DNA of 64,000 nt from Artemisia argyi (GCA_030686995.1 CM060698.1:142681106-142745105), one strand, 5' to 3'; shown: positions 34,649-47,018, numbered from the stretch's first letter. The notes: a model not told the origin generated them from the sequence alone. A program made the numbers and translations.

Positions 34649-35072
34649 CCAGTGTTCTAAAAGGCGCGCTAAGGCACCGTAAAGGCTTCGCCAAGAATGG
34701 ATCTTGGCGGCTGATTTAGGCGTAACGCAAAAAGGCATGAGATAAAGCGCGCTTTTTGGTAAGGCATGGCGCCACTTTTTGAACCATTTTATTTTTTTAT
34801 TTTTTAAACTATTTTGAACTAATATTTGGAATTTGGGCTATTTTGTATATAGGCATGGTAATTATATATTGAGTAGTAGTCTAAATATCTAATATAGTAC
34901 GAGTAATATGATCTAAATTATAAATACATAAATCTTTAAATATTTTTTGCCGCTTTAGTGACACCTTAAGAAACGCAAAGACTCCGCCATGACGCGTAAG
35001 AAATACATAAATCTAAAACTACTTGAGGCGCGGCCATGCCGCCACGCCACGCCTCACGCCTTTTGTAACCTT
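34649..35072. mobile_element. hAT-like MITE with 8-bp target duplication
   Basis: The left end CCAGTGTTCTAAAAGGCG and the right end CGCCTTTTGTAACCTT are imperfect inverted repeats. AATATTTT flanks both sides (34641-34648, 35073-35080). The 424-bp body is rich in GGCG words and lacks an ORF. The terminus type resembles the element at 6749-7128. Confidence 0.8.
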
Positions 35073-35080
35073 AATATTTT

Positions 35081-35775
35081 TCATCAAATCAACCATTACA
35101 CAATCGTAGTAATTACCACCAAACTAAAAACATAAACATACCCCAATTAAATAAAACACACCTAACAATATACTATTTACACACACAAACAAAATAAAGA
35201 GGTTGTCTACACCACCAAACGGGTGCTAAAAATAGGAGGACCACGCGTGGTTCTGGTGGACGTAATGATCTTCGCACGAGGTGGCGGCATCACCCCGGGT
35301 GGTGGGGTGCATCATTGCCGGGTGTTAGGTTGTGTTTGTTTTTTCGATTTTTTTTTTCGTATTTCTACAAGCGCATAAATGTATCTGAAAAGGTCATTTG
35401 TTTTTTCCTTAAGTGCTTTTTTCCTCATTTGTTTGCAGGAGCACATACGTTTTTGAATGGGAAGGTGGGTATACGTTTGTGTTTATTTATTTTTAGATAG
35501 AAGAGGCAAAAATGATTTATTTTTTTAACTTCAATTTTGTAGAAAAATTTTCCTGTAAATATGTGTTGCATGTGAGATATAAAACATTTGAAAATTCCGA
35601 TGCCTAACCGTTCATGAACCTTTCTTAATTCTCTATATATCTTCAACGAGTAATGATAATTAGACCTACTAATTAGACCTAAAAATAAGTCTACTCCATT
35701 TATATATGCAAGTTTTGAAATACACCATTTCTTTTTCCGCATATTCACTAATCATTTTTGAAATACGCCAATTAT
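35081..35775. other. intergenic, no gene seen
   Basis: Short frames on both strands (35315-35500 plus, 35425-35748 minus) overlap each other and have no recognisable content. A GC-rich patch lies at 35230-35330. Confidence 0.4.
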
Positions 35776-35778
35776 CAT

Positions 35779-37122
35779 TTTTTTTGGAACGACGGATTTT
35801 TATAAAGCAGCTAGCAAGAAGGAGACATCATAAGGTTAAAAGATTAGGATTTTTTAACCAATCTACCCAACTAAAAATCGCCTTGCACCCAGTGGCGGAG
35901 CCAGAAAATCATAATGTGGGGGGCAAAAAATTTATACCTTAACGAAAATCGTTAGAAAAGATGGGCAAAAAAAGATCTTATATTGCGCAAAACCAGCGTA
36001 CGTTGTGTAAAAGTTGAAAAAAGAGCAGGCTAATACGTAAAAGAGCAGCTTATTAAATGCTAAAATAAGAGCTAAAACAATATGGATGTTGACAAAGACG
36101 AGATTTCTCTTTTATAACATCCTTGTATATTTGTATCCTTGTATATTTGTGACCAAATAATACAACGAATAACAAAATTCATAGTAGATTTAAATTATCA
36201 CGTTATAACAAGACAATTAATAATTCACAATATGTAATTAAGAAAAAATAAAATAAAACGTTGAAAGTCACGGTATGAAACTATGAATATCTGCCTACTT
36301 TTTATAACAAATTGAGATTTATTGTGAAACAAAAAGTCAAAACCACCCCTCATATACTCTGTAGTTATTTTAAAATTGAAGTAGAAAGCTAATAAGTATC
36401 CTCTCGTGACTCTACACCCATTTTCTTTTAAATATTACTATTTTCTTTTCTTCTCTCTTAGCACAAACTTTTATGCATCTTCTTCCTCATATCTTCTTAA
36501 CTAATTTCCTTAAAACCTTGAGAATACAGAGGGCACAATTATTTTTAGGTTGAGGGCAACACCTTTAAAATCTAAAAAAACCATAAATATTACCTTTGAA
36601 AAATAGGACTACTGAGAAAGTGTTGGGGGCAAGTGCCCTCACTACCTTGTATGTGGCTCCGCCTGTGCTTGCACCTATATCTACACCAATAAAACGAACG
36701 AGCCACTATATCATCAAAAAGGACTGCTTTGGAAGGACTGTTTGAGCCAAAAATAGATGTGTTCGTAAAATTTCATACAAACCAATACATGACATAGAAA
36801 ACACATTCCAATATTTCTTTACGATTAGAAGGAAGCTGAATACTCGAAACACAATTTAGCCACTCCTCGTAAGAAGAAATCTCCGAAGGATTAATATTCC
36901 ACCAGTTACGACAAAGACCTCTCGCCATAGAACATGCAAAGAAAATGTGACTGCTAGACTCAACTACTTTACCACATGTAGGGCACATAATAGACGGGAT
37001 ATCCATTCCTCTACGAGAAATATTAAGCCGATTTGGTAAACAATCTAAACTAACTTTCCAAGCAAGAACATTAACTTTAATAAGAACAACTTTTACCCAA
37101 CGAGTTTTGGATGAAACACCCG
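35779..37122 (-). pseudogene. LINE ORF2 3' fragment, split by a hAT-type element
   Basis: On the minus strand, 37120-36680 encodes the zf-RVT region of a LINE: VNVLAWKVSLDCLPNRLNIS, CPTCGKVVESSSHIFFAC, then the WNF-type region after a frameshift. The coding sequence is interrupted at the hAT element (35890-36667) and resumes on its far side with a tail around FSWVDWLKNP and a stop at 35830-35828. A short A-run (about 35779-35786) marks the LINE 3' end. The sequences beyond each LINE end (ATTGGTGTATTC and ATTGGCGTATTTC) may be a decayed target duplication. Confidence 0.8.
35890..36667. mobile_element. hAT-type non-autonomous element inside a LINE
   Basis: The ends CAGTGGCGGAGCCA and TGGCTCCGCCTGTG are terminal inverted repeats, and CTTGCACC flanks both sides (35882-35889, 36668-36675). 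The 778-bp body is AT-rich without a transposase. It is longer than the related MITEs at 31178 and 33700 but has the same terminal type. Confidence 0.9.
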
Positions 37123-37132
37123 AATACACCAA

Positions 37133-38282
37133 TCACATTTTTAGGTGTCTTTTTAGATCCATTACTTAGATGCACACATTTTTTATCTTCTAACATATTA
37201 CTAATCATTTATTTTCAAACCGTTAAATTTGTTATTCCTATTATTTTTTTCATCTATCCTTACGTTATACAAAGTTCAAACTGTCGAGAAACATCAAACT
37301 TTTTACTTTCAATTCATCTTCAACCCATTGCTCCTACGTTAAAAAGATTTCCTCAAAAATTTCAGCCCTTCTTAATCAACCTATCATTTTACTTGTAGCT
37401 TATTTATTAATTAGATTTTATTGATATTATTGAACCAGAGCTTTTCATTTATGCTTAAAATATGGCGTTTCAATGTATATGTGGTTTCAAAGTAAATTAA
37501 AAGGGATTAATGGAATGAACAATAACACTATATGAAGAAATGTTCTTTAAACATGTATTGTATCAAAACGAAAACGATACAATGATGAGTTCATAGGTTA
37601 AACTATCTATAAAAAAAATACAAGGATGAGTTCATAGGTGGTAATTCTCTCAAAACTAGCCAAAACTATATATAAGACATGAAGTTTTTTTCGGTGACCA
37701 TGGTTTCTAATCTTTTGGCCAACTAATTCACGGGTTTGAACTTACCACCACACAGACTTAAACCAATTAAGCCCTCCTTTTTCAGGAAGCTGACGTGACT
37801 ACTTCAGAATTATTTGCATGAAGTTGGAGCTATAACCAATTGCTTATTTTTATAAGTTGTTGAAATAAAAGTAGCTTTTGTTTTAAGAGCTTGTAGAAGG
37901 GTTTTTTTCCTCTAAAAGCTCTTATAAGTTTTGTCTAGCCAAGCAAAACTTATATTCTAAGAAAATAAGCTTAAGCTTCTTAAAAGATTACACGGGCCAA
38001 GCAAATCTTTTGGCCATCATTCAGTGTCATGGCAAGTCCAATCCATTTGTATTTAATTCCAAATATTCAAACACTTAACTACCCTAGCCAGCTCTAAAGT
38101 TCAATATGTCATATCATGTGGCTTAGACCCGTAATATATGGGGAAGTAGCAAAAACATTAACAACACAAACTCTATACTGCACCCTCAGCTCATTACACA
38201 CACACAAACAAGGAGATTTTGTCTTGTATAATAATACACCCAATTCCCTATACATCTTGGAAGTCAAATATCTCACTTTCAT
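37133..38282. other. intergenic upstream of the CLE gene
   Basis: No gene is visible. A 37840-37990 patch with AAGCTTATAAG-type words may be a foldback-element remnant. The 5' untranslated region of the CLE gene probably begins within 38100-38280. Confidence 0.45.
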
Positions 38283-38325
38283 CATCATCATCTTCTTCTT
38301 CTTCTTCTACTACTACTACTACGAC
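38283..38325 (+). repeat. trinucleotide microsatellite in the CLE 5' leader
   Basis: Consecutive ATC, TTC and TAC triplet runs lie just upstream of the CLE start codon, a typical pyrimidine-rich plant leader. Confidence 0.85.
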
Positions 38326-38349
38326 TATATGCTACAAGCATCCTTAAAA

Positions 38350-38643
38350 ATGGGCGAAGAACTTTCACAAGAACTATTAGCAAAAGCAAGATGCAAAACA
38401 AGAACAACATATTTAAACGCAAGAATACCACTTCTTCTCATATGGGTCATTTTAATCTCCACATATCTACCACAATATTCAGCCCATAACCACCACCCTA
38501 GCCGTAACGCCGTGTTCTTTAAAGCCACGTTACCGGAGTTCCATACAGCACCACAAAGAACCCGACAAGCTAAAGAAGGCGATTTGTCGTATGATGAAGA
38601 TAAAAGATTCGTTCACACAGGTCCAAACCCTCTTCACAATTGA
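38350..38643 (+). CDS. CLE: CLE peptide hormone precursor, CLE16/17 type (97 aa)
   Basis: A single-exon small secreted-peptide precursor. Residues 24-42 (RIPLLLIWVILISTYLPQY region) form a hydrophobic signal or signal-anchor segment. The variable middle is polar, and the extreme C-terminus is RFVHTGPNPLHN (residues 86-97), a complete 12-residue CLE motif preceded by a basic DEDK processing context. CLE peptides are cut out, modified and bind LRR receptor kinases to control meristem and vascular cell fate. His at motif position 4, in place of the common Pro, matches Arabidopsis CLE16/CLE17 as I recall them. I chose the ATG at 38350 for its good context (AAAAATGG); the in-frame ATG at 38329 would add seven residues. 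The long open frame further upstream is leader sequence. Confidence 0.95.
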   Translation: MGEELSQELLAKARCKTRTTYLNARIPLLLIWVILISTYLPQYSAHNHHPSRNAVFFKATLPEFHTAPQRTRQAKEGDLSYDEDKRFVHTGPNPLHN

Positions 38644-41620
38644 CTAGTTGAGTACATTAAGAACTTTGGATAAATGCTAATGTAGATTATTCTATAGCTC
38701 TTAGTTTTAAATATTTTTGTTTTATGTTTTGCTTTTTATGGTAGTATTTAAGTTATGTACAATGTAGGAACAACACTATTCTGTGTAAGTTCTTTCTGTT
38801 ATCGTCTCATTCTTTTACTTTATCTTAGTTAGAATTAATGGTAGCATTTATAGGTTTTAGGCTTTTCAGTTCATGTTTAACAAGCCAAAAATAGTTATAC
38901 ACACACAGTGTGTATGTGTTTGTGTGTTTGTGGAGAGAGATGGAATTTAGTGTTGTTGTTTTCTTTAATCAATATTGTATCTGAAACCTTCTGTTGTAAA
39001 AGTAAATGAGTTTTTGTGTATTGAATTTGATGAAGATACCTCTGCTGCCATTTAATTTACTGTTTTGTTTCATGTGAGCGATGTTTCTTTGGCAAACAAA
39101 GCTTTGACATGATGTTTTAAAATTGTTTAAGTAATCAGGGAACATGTGATGCATTTTGAAATACAATTTCAGTTTTAGCAAAATAAAATAATTAAATAAA
39201 AATGTGTACATTTTAAAATTTTGACCTTGGTTAAGGTCTTAAAGTGTAAGTTTTTAAACATAACATATATAACTTTAATTCTGCCACCTTCGTGGCTATC
39301 TACATGTTCACATTTTTATCTACAGTAGTATTTTATGGGAATACGACTTAATAACAGGGGTTTAAACGAGTCAAGCCCGATCTTGATATGGCTCGACCTC
39401 GGCTCGTTTAGTATTGTTGAAGCTTGAGTTCGAGCTCTGCTTGTTTAAAGCTTCTTTTTCAAGCTCGAGCTCAGCTTGCCCGTTATTCCTTAAGCTTAAA
39501 ATGAGCTCAAGCTCAACTCGTTTATAATTGAAATTAGTATTCTACTTTTTTTAAAGTCAAAATATAAAAGGGTAGTGTAAAAGATAGTTTTGATTAATGT
39601 GTTATAAAAAGAACCTTATCTGATTAAACAATGTATTACTCCGTAATTGTTTATTTATCTCGTAAACTACCTGATTATATCACACTATGCATGTTGTAAA
39701 AGCTAGCTCGTTTAGTCTTGCAAGCTTAATCGAGCTTGATATTTAAAGCTCGAGCTCGTTCATTAAACAAGCTTAATGTTAAACTCGAGCTTGAGCTCGA
39801 ATTGAATCAAGCTTTTGACAAGCCATACTTGACTAGTACATGAACAACTTGATTTCTTTGTGCCCCTACTAATTAAGATACAAGTTTATCAAGCTCATGT
39901 TTCACATGTTATGGATTCATTTTGGCATGTTTAAGGGCATATATGTCTTCCACAGGCACGTATGAGACTATTGGTAATGAGACCAAACAATCTCGGCACA
40001 TGAGCGACAATTCAGCTTTTTATCTTTTAGACCGAACACTTGTAGTAAGGAGACCACAGTCACAAAAAATAAGTTAAAACAAAAGTACACACACAAACCT
40101 TCTCCATTCTTTCGGTCCCCTGACAAACCAAACAAATACATTTTTTTTTTTTTTTTTTTTTTTGGTGGGGGGGGGAGCGTGTGTTTTGACCAACCTGAAG
40201 TACCGAACCATTCGGTTCCACTTACTACTATAGTATAAGGATTTCAATGATCATTACTCCCCTTCATGTGGTCTATCTTCTTGTGGCAAATTTGTTTTTC
40301 TATAAAGCAAATGGATAAAGACAAAAAGTCATTATATTTCCATTTCATGGGTCCTTGGTTACTTGGTTTAAGGACAAATTTGACCTTTCATAAACAAGTC
40401 TAATTTGTTTATTTGAGGAGAGAAGATAAATTACAACAAATGAAAGAGCATGAATGTCTCATACAGGACAAATGTATCTTTTTACATACAAAGGAATGGC
40501 ACTTCCATCCTTTGCATATCATGTGTCCATTTAGGTCTTTTCTTTTTGCCTTATTTAGATGTAAATGTATCTTTCCAGAAAGCGGCAACCATAAAGAGTT
40601 GAAGACCATTTATCTCCTTCACTTTCATGGGTCCTTATGTTTGACCTTAATTAGAGACAAACTTTGCCTTTGACGCATAAATGCAAAGGGATTACAATCC
40701 TTCCTATCTTTTTTTTGGTGAAGTCATATTAATTGATGCTTCGACCAAAACTTGAAGATTACATGTTTGAGGTTGATTTGATACTAAAAATTGAGGACTC
40801 CTTGCATAAATGATATGCTTATGGTTCGTGTTCATTCAACCCGAATTAAGGGCATATGTGTCTTTCAACATGTGTAGAATCAAAGCAATTCAAGCCTATA
40901 CACAACATAATTCCAGAAATCAATTTTTTTACCATAGTCAGGCGTGCATTTTTTTTCATAAGATTGTACAAAGTCAGCAAATGCGTTTCCTATTATGATC
41001 CATGCTTCCACCCGAATTGGTGTAAACTTTATCTTCTCATGCTCAAGTATCAAAGATATATTCATATATATATATAGTATAATGCTCTAGTCCATGGCTC
41101 ATTGCCTCATAACTTGGCACTGATAAAAAATTTCTTTGATGTTCAACATTTTCTTCAAGTATATATAGAGTTGTTAAATATCATGTGGGGTCTCAAATTT
41201 GAATCCAAATTTCGTATTTAGTCACGTAACTATTACTATTAATGTCGTAATTAACCAATAACAAAAGTTTCATCTTTTGATACTTAAAATTACTAGTATT
41301 TGGCATACAATGAGCAAAGGCTATTGAAAATTTTAACATTTGTGAGTTGACTTAGCTCTATGGAGTTGTTCGGGTTAGAATAATCGATTACTAGTGTCGT
41401 TGTAAGTCCTAGAATTAGTTTCATTTTTATATGTATTTACCTTAGTAAAAACAATGAGCAAAGGCTATCCAACTCTTTACATATGGGTTTGGGTCTTCTT
41501 GTGCCTTAGTCTAGTGCTTATTTGTCTTCTAATCTAAGGATTATTGTGTTAAGACATTATTCTTTCAGTTCATAGTTTTGACCTCAGTTGGGATAAAGTA
41601 GTCTTTGACAGAAATATAGC
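38644..41620. other. intergenic with repeat debris
   Basis: No gene is visible. The CLE 3' untranslated region probably extends to about 38820. A block at 39360-39830 has many GAGCTCGAGC-type words in both orientations and looks like a decayed foldback element. A T-run followed by a G-run lies at about 40141-40175, and two diverged copies of a segment containing 'catgggtccttggttacttgg' or similar lie near 40340 and 40620. Confidence 0.45.
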
Positions 41621-41626
41621 ATGGTT

Positions 41627-41985
41627 AGACTGCTCCCGGCCCAGTGGAGCCTCACGCCCGCCATGACAAGCTTAGCTCACGCGCCACCCTTGGTGGGAGG
41701 CCAAACCTCATGCGTGAGGAACACAAAATAAAGAGATGAACGGTGAGCTACTCACCGCTTATGGAATCACGCAAAAGTGGGCTTCTCTTAAGTTTATTAT
41801 TTATTATTTGGTTTGTGAGTTTGTGTAAGGTATTTAGTGGGGTATGTTTGTATGATAGTGGATATTTTAATAAAAAGTTAAGGAGTGGTGACTATTGGGG
41901 GTGAAAAGTGAAAGAGATTGCGGGGAGATAGAAAACTGATGTAACGCTGAGGTAGAAGGTGAAGTAGTGTGACCGGGAGTAGTCT
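41627..41985. mobile_element. MITE, Mutator-like termini
   Basis: The left end AGACTGCTCCCGG and the right end CCGGGAGTAGTCT are inverted repeats. The flanks TAGCATGGTT and TAGCATTGTG match at 8 of 10 positions, consistent with an old 9-10-bp target duplication. No ORF. Confidence 0.6.
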
Positions 41986-43837
41986 TAGCATTGTGACTTT
42001 GACCATAAATTGAATAGTGACCCTTCAATGCCTAGTGATATTTCAATTCTTTATAGTCTACTTAGATGCATTCTTGTCTTTGTTACTAGATTGTATGAAG
42101 ACAATAATCTTCATTGACCCGTGCTTTGGACCTCCTCCAATGGATGAATTGTCGCATTCACATCTATTATAAGGGAATTATAATTCTCTTCGTTCATGGC
42201 TCATATTCCAATTCTAGTAAGAAGCAAAGTGGAGCCACATATGGCTTTAAACCTAGTACTAGATTAAAATGTTCTTTCTCATAATTATATGTGATTATTG
42301 TTTAGAACCTACTGATTTTATGTAAAAACATTATTAGTTGTAGTTACATACCTATTTATAGAAGTTTTTTGCTTCGTCTCTAGGTAGACATGTACCATAT
42401 TTATCTGCCAGATACAAATTATGTTCATTCACGAGCCACATATCGACTCTAGATAAGGGAAAATTGCTTTTTCGCATATTAATGAACGTAATGTGTTTAA
42501 TTCAATCATGCATGGTTCACATATGTATCTAGGGACAAATGATCGAGTCTTTTCGATGTTAAACATACCTATTGAATGGATGAGGTTTTTCCTATTTAAA
42601 ATACTCAAGGAGGGCAAGTCTTTTTTACTGGAATGTACGTGACCTAACCGAGTATAGATTGACACTAAAAATACCAACCGTAAAGATATATAGTTTAATC
42701 CTTACACAACATCAACCCTAGGTAAGGGGTATAATTGTCATTTGGGGAGAGAGTGATTGAGTGATTTGATTATTACCTAAAAGAGCCTTTGTATGGTTGA
42801 CATAAATGCCATCCAGTTGCAGTAATTTTCACAAAAGTGAAGCCTGTCTCCCTCAAGCTGCACCCTTTGTCAAGGCTTCTATACCTCCACTGTTATTATA
42901 ATATCCAGTAAAACCATCCCCATCACTATATGACAATGAAAACAAACAAAATCATTGATGAATAAAATTTACTAGTAAATTGCAAACATTTAAGTTTGGT
43001 GAAAATTTGTTATTAGTTTTAGTTCTTGAGAAATGATAAAAATAACTTCAATTTCCATTTGAGGGATCAGAAGTTAAACCTAAAATAAGAACCTATAAAA
43101 AATAAAATATTGAGTTATTTACTTAAATGGTCATGTGGTTTTTTGGGTATAAGAGTTTCAGTCTAGTTATATTTTGAAACAATCTTGGATTCAGTCTTAA
43201 TTATGACATTCCGTTTCTTAGCTAACTACGGGGTTCGTGCTAACGCCACACATATCTAAACCACATAAGATCCCCTTCAAGTACAGTATTTATATATCTT
43301 ACTCACTAGTGAAACATCAGTTATGTTAAGTTAGCATGATACGGGAGAATTTCACACATTTAGATGTTCAATATCTGGTGATCTAAGTTTCTATTAGTTC
43401 AGAAACATTGTAAAGATCTTTCAGTTTTTTGTTGACAAATCAATCTCTCTTCATTTTTAATGTTAGTCGTCTACTAATTTGGACGAAAATTGACGCACCA
43501 AAAAATAAATGTAATTTTTGTGATTATGAAAAGCTAACCATGTAAATGGACTCCACGATAAAAGTTTTGCTGTTTATATTACGACTCGGTAAAAAAATAG
43601 CACGATCGAGTTTATAGTAAAATTTGTACCTTGGTCAAAGTCCGTATTATCATTTGCCTGCCAGAAATAATTCATACGGAGTAATATTTTCTGCAAACGG
43701 CTGTCAAGTGTCAACTTGTTATGTCGATGAGTTTAAAAGAAAAGAACTGATGAAAATCATGTACGTCCAAGACTCTAACTTTTAGTCCTGGCCGGGATCA
43801 ACTTTACCATAAAACAATGAATTAATATCTTACAAAA
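41986..43837. other. intergenic, no gene seen
   Basis: AT-rich sequence without a credible coding region or a repeat boundary that I can define. Confidence 0.45.
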
Positions 43838-44017
43838 GGGAATATATTAGCTACAATTTATTGTAGCTAATTGGCTACAATCTTAAACTATAAAATGTGG
43901 GTCCTTGGTTCTTTTTGTGAGCTCTGATTTTTTTTTGTGGGTCTCAGATTAATTGCTAGTATAATTTTTGTGAATGATTGTAGTCAATTAGCTAAAAATA
44001 ATGTAGCCAAGATATCC
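43838..44017. mobile_element. short MITE (foldback)
   Basis: The left arm GGGAATATATTAGCTACA and the right arm (reverse complement GGATATCTTGGCTACA) pair imperfectly for about 40 bp, including the word TAGCTAATTG(G/A)CTACAATC. About 180 bp with no ORF. The target duplication is not clear. Confidence 0.7.
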
Positions 44018-44149
44018 TCATGACAAAATTGAGGAATAAAAATAAACAATGTGTATGTAACTACATGATGTGCATGTCAACATAATCGAATTGATAAAAT
44101 TGTTTTAAAACCATAAAACTTAAACCTGAACATATATATTAAATATTGG

Positions 44150-44336
44150 TAGAGATCCAATAAGAAGAATAATTAAAATGAGAATGATAAGAAGTAATTA
44201 TAGCACACATTTTTATATAGGAGAGAAAATTTGAATGAAGATACATCCATTTTTATATGTGCATCTAGAATGTGTGGTTGTGGTTACTTCTTATCCTTCC
44301 TATTTTAATTATTCTTTCTATTTGATCATAACTCTA
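44150..44336. mobile_element. short MITE (foldback)
   Basis: Left arm TAGAGATCCAATAAG through AGAATAATTAAAATGAGAA and right arm (reverse complement) TAGAGTTATGATCAAATAG through AGAATAATTAAAATAGGAA pair over about 50 bp, both continuing into GATAAGAAGTAA. About 187 bp, non-coding. Confidence 0.8.
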
Positions 44337-44496
44337 TATATAACAAATAAAAATAAAAACAGAAATTTCGACAAACTTGAAAAATGTATGATGATGATGA
44401 AGTAGTGTAGTTTAAAGAAACAATTAATTCGGACAAAAGTTTATAGGGCGAATGACCTTTAAACGTATCATAATTTTCATGATTTCTTTTGATGTA

Positions 44497-44712
44497 TATT
44501 GAACAAAATTTTTTTTTTTTTTTTTTGCTATTCTATTTACTAAGCTTGCATTTTTGCTATTTTCTGTGTAATTAATGACGATTTTTGCCCCTCTCAAATT
44601 AATAAAATGAAGAGCAAAATAGTCATAAATGCACAAAAATACAAAAAAAAAATAAAAAAAAATTACAAGTTTAGTAAATAGAATAGCAAAAGAAATTGTT
44701 CGATATATATAG
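44497..44712. mobile_element. short MITE (foldback) with T-run
   Basis: TTGCTATTCTATTTACTAAG on the left is complementary to CTTAGTAAATAGAATAGCAA-like sequence on the right (one mismatch), and the outer ends ATTGAACAAA and ATTGTTCGAT also pair. A T-run of about 18 and A-runs lie next to the arms. About 215 bp; the short minus-strand frame across it is not a gene. Confidence 0.75.
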
Positions 44713-45059
44713 AAAAAAATCATGACAACTATAATACATTATCAAACCATTAGCCCTAGTTTCTATAAACAACTAGTGGAGTGTGTACCATTGTTGTGTT
44801 TAAACAAAGTCACAAGAACGTATTAGATACTTTAGAGCTCATTATAACTTTATAAGGTATGGTGACACCATTTTTTGGTGTCATCTATTAGTTCTTTGTC
44901 GCTATGACACTAAAAGTAACACCGAACCGCATTTTACTTACACTCAAAACATTAAAAACTAGACTTGTAAAAATACAGACATACACATCTAAAATACACA
45001 CTAACGTTACACAACGTCAATGATGTGACACTGAGTATTACATAGATGAGGTATGCGTA

Positions 45060-45465
45060 TGACTTTGTGATGTGTGTTCGTAACGGGAGACTTCCTACAA
45101 GGTTCAACTTAGATAAGCGTGGTATTGATATTGATCCGGTTCGGTGTCTGCTTTGTGCATCACAATGATATTTAGACCGAAGGCCACCTATTCGTATCAT
45201 GCTACATCGCTATTGACGTTTGGAAGGATGTTTTAACTTGGTGTATAGTCCCTGGATTCCCTTACAACTCTCAACGAAGCAATCACCTTGGCAAACTGAG
45301 CCCTTTAGCGACAAAGCTCAATAAATCATGCGATGTGGTAGTTAACACCACAATATGGTCTCTATGGAACTTTACGAATAAAGTGTTGTTTTCTATTAAG
45401 TGGCCTCAAAAGCACTTTGTTGGGCTAAAAGTTTGTCCAATTATCTTTGAGAGTATTTAAACATA
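45060..45465 (+). pseudogene. LINE ORF2 zf-RVT fragment
   Basis: The plus strand reads RLPTRFNLDKRGIDIDPVRC and a CLLC pair, then after a frameshift TEGHLFVSCYIAIDVWKDVL and WSLWNFTNKVLF, ending at a stop near 45460. This is the zinc-binding C-terminal region of a plant LINE, the third such fragment in the window and distinct in sequence from the other two. The reverse transcriptase is missing. Confidence 0.75.
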
Positions 45466-45892
45466 AACCAGCCTAATTTATATTTACTCAGTGATAAAAA
45501 TCATTAAGTGTTGTATAAAGCTCTATTAGTAACTAGCTTTAGGGTTGTCGCGGACCATCTGGATATACACTTTACCTCGTTGATGCAGTATCAACGAGTA
45601 AAATACCCGCACTGAAAACAACATTCAAGTCGGTGGAATAGTGTTCCACAACTATCTTTTGTAATTCTTTAATTCATTTTTAATAAAACTTGCATATATT
45701 GAAAAGTACGAATGGTGTTATTAGTGTCAAATGGGTCTTTGTGTAAAATTTGTTTTCAACTGTTTAAACATTTTGTCGTTTAACCCAAATTTCGGAACCA
45801 ACGCACCTGATCTTCAACGAGATCAAGTTATCGTCTTTCAATTAGGTTTCCAGTAGGAATAGAAAAGCTTTGCTAGATAGAATAATTTATGA

Positions 45893-47018
45893 TGCGTTTA
45901 GTTGAAGAAAAAATTCTCTTGTTTTCTATCTCTAGTTTTGTAAAAATTTGAAAGAGAAATTTATCTCCACAAACACTTAAAAATATAGAAAACGCTAGTA
46001 GTTGATATTTGTATTTTCTATTTTGAATAGGGGAGGGAGAGTTGTGGGTTATAGAGGAAAACAAGGAAAACAACTAAAATTTATTTTGTAATTTACCTTG
46101 TTAAGTTAAGAAATAGAGAATTTGTATTTTGCAAAATATTTTGTTGAAAACCGCTTATTTGAACGCTGATGAACCATTATTTAGCGGATGTGACTAGCTC
46201 ACTCAAGAATGACGTGGACACGCCTTTAGGTGTTGGTTATGAAAGGATGTTTGATGCTTCAAACCTGCTAAGAAGAGCGCTACCGTTAGTCTCACTGTGG
46301 AGGGGGGCTCCATGGTCAACTTCGGGTGTAAGAATAAGTATAGGTTTGGACGGAGATAAACGTTAAAGAAAGTGAAATGAGGTAAGAGTGTGTGTATTGG
46401 ACCTGAGTCTTGATGACAAATACCTTTGGTATTTATCGGCCTAGAGAACCTTGTCATTACTTGTGCCTCACGGGTTGACCTTGTACTTTGCTTACGTTAG
46501 GATGTCAGCGTATCTCTGTCTGGGATAGCGACGTGATGCTATGACCTTTGTCTTTTGGTTTGGCTGACATCACACATGGGGAACACCCTGCTACGTGGTC
46601 CCCAAGTGTTACTCGTTTGGGGTAAGATTCGTCTGGACTCTTTTTCCTATAGGGGATTCCCTACTCCTTTGGGGTAGTCACGAGCTAGGTGACTTGTATC
46701 CCACTTATCTCTTAAGGTCGGAAGTCAGAGCCTTGGTCCGCCCGCCATCTTCTCGTTATCCCCGACCCTTATCAGGGGCGTCCATCTTTATGTCATCACT
46801 TTCGGAAATTGAGTACAACATTTATTGCTCGATGCGTGGTGATTTGGGGATATATTTACAGGTTGTTTTAGGCGCGGTACCTTGTGGTCCACGGCCCATA
46901 TTATTGTCGTGGAGTGGTCTCCATCACATATGTGATCAAACGCGATCTTTGTTTTCCTTGTTTTCCACAAAATATTTTGTGGAAACAATGGTGTTTTCTC
47001 TCAACTAAACGCACCTTT
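45893..47018. mobile_element. unclassified element with TGCGTTTAGTTGA termini
   Basis: TGCGTTTAGTTGAAGAAAA at about 45894 and TTTTCTCTCAACTAAACGCA ending near 47012 are inverted. Sequence inside each end (ACAAAATATTTTG, GAAAACAAGGAAAAC) is partly shared. The middle (about 46160-46930) is more GC-rich than its surroundings, resembles neither arm, and may be a separate insertion such as a solo LTR. Small open frames at 46169-46366 and 46595-47008 are not recognised. Confidence 0.45.

Noticed and set aside
38116..38349. Longer CLE precursor beginning at the ATG at 38116
   Set aside because: The extension is encoded by leader microsatellite sequence giving runs of Ile, Phe and Tyr; the ATG at 38350 has good context and gives a normal precursor length.
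46595..47008. 137-residue plus-strand open frame
   Set aside because: It lies inside an unclassified repeat, has no domain pattern, and overlaps the element's inverted end.
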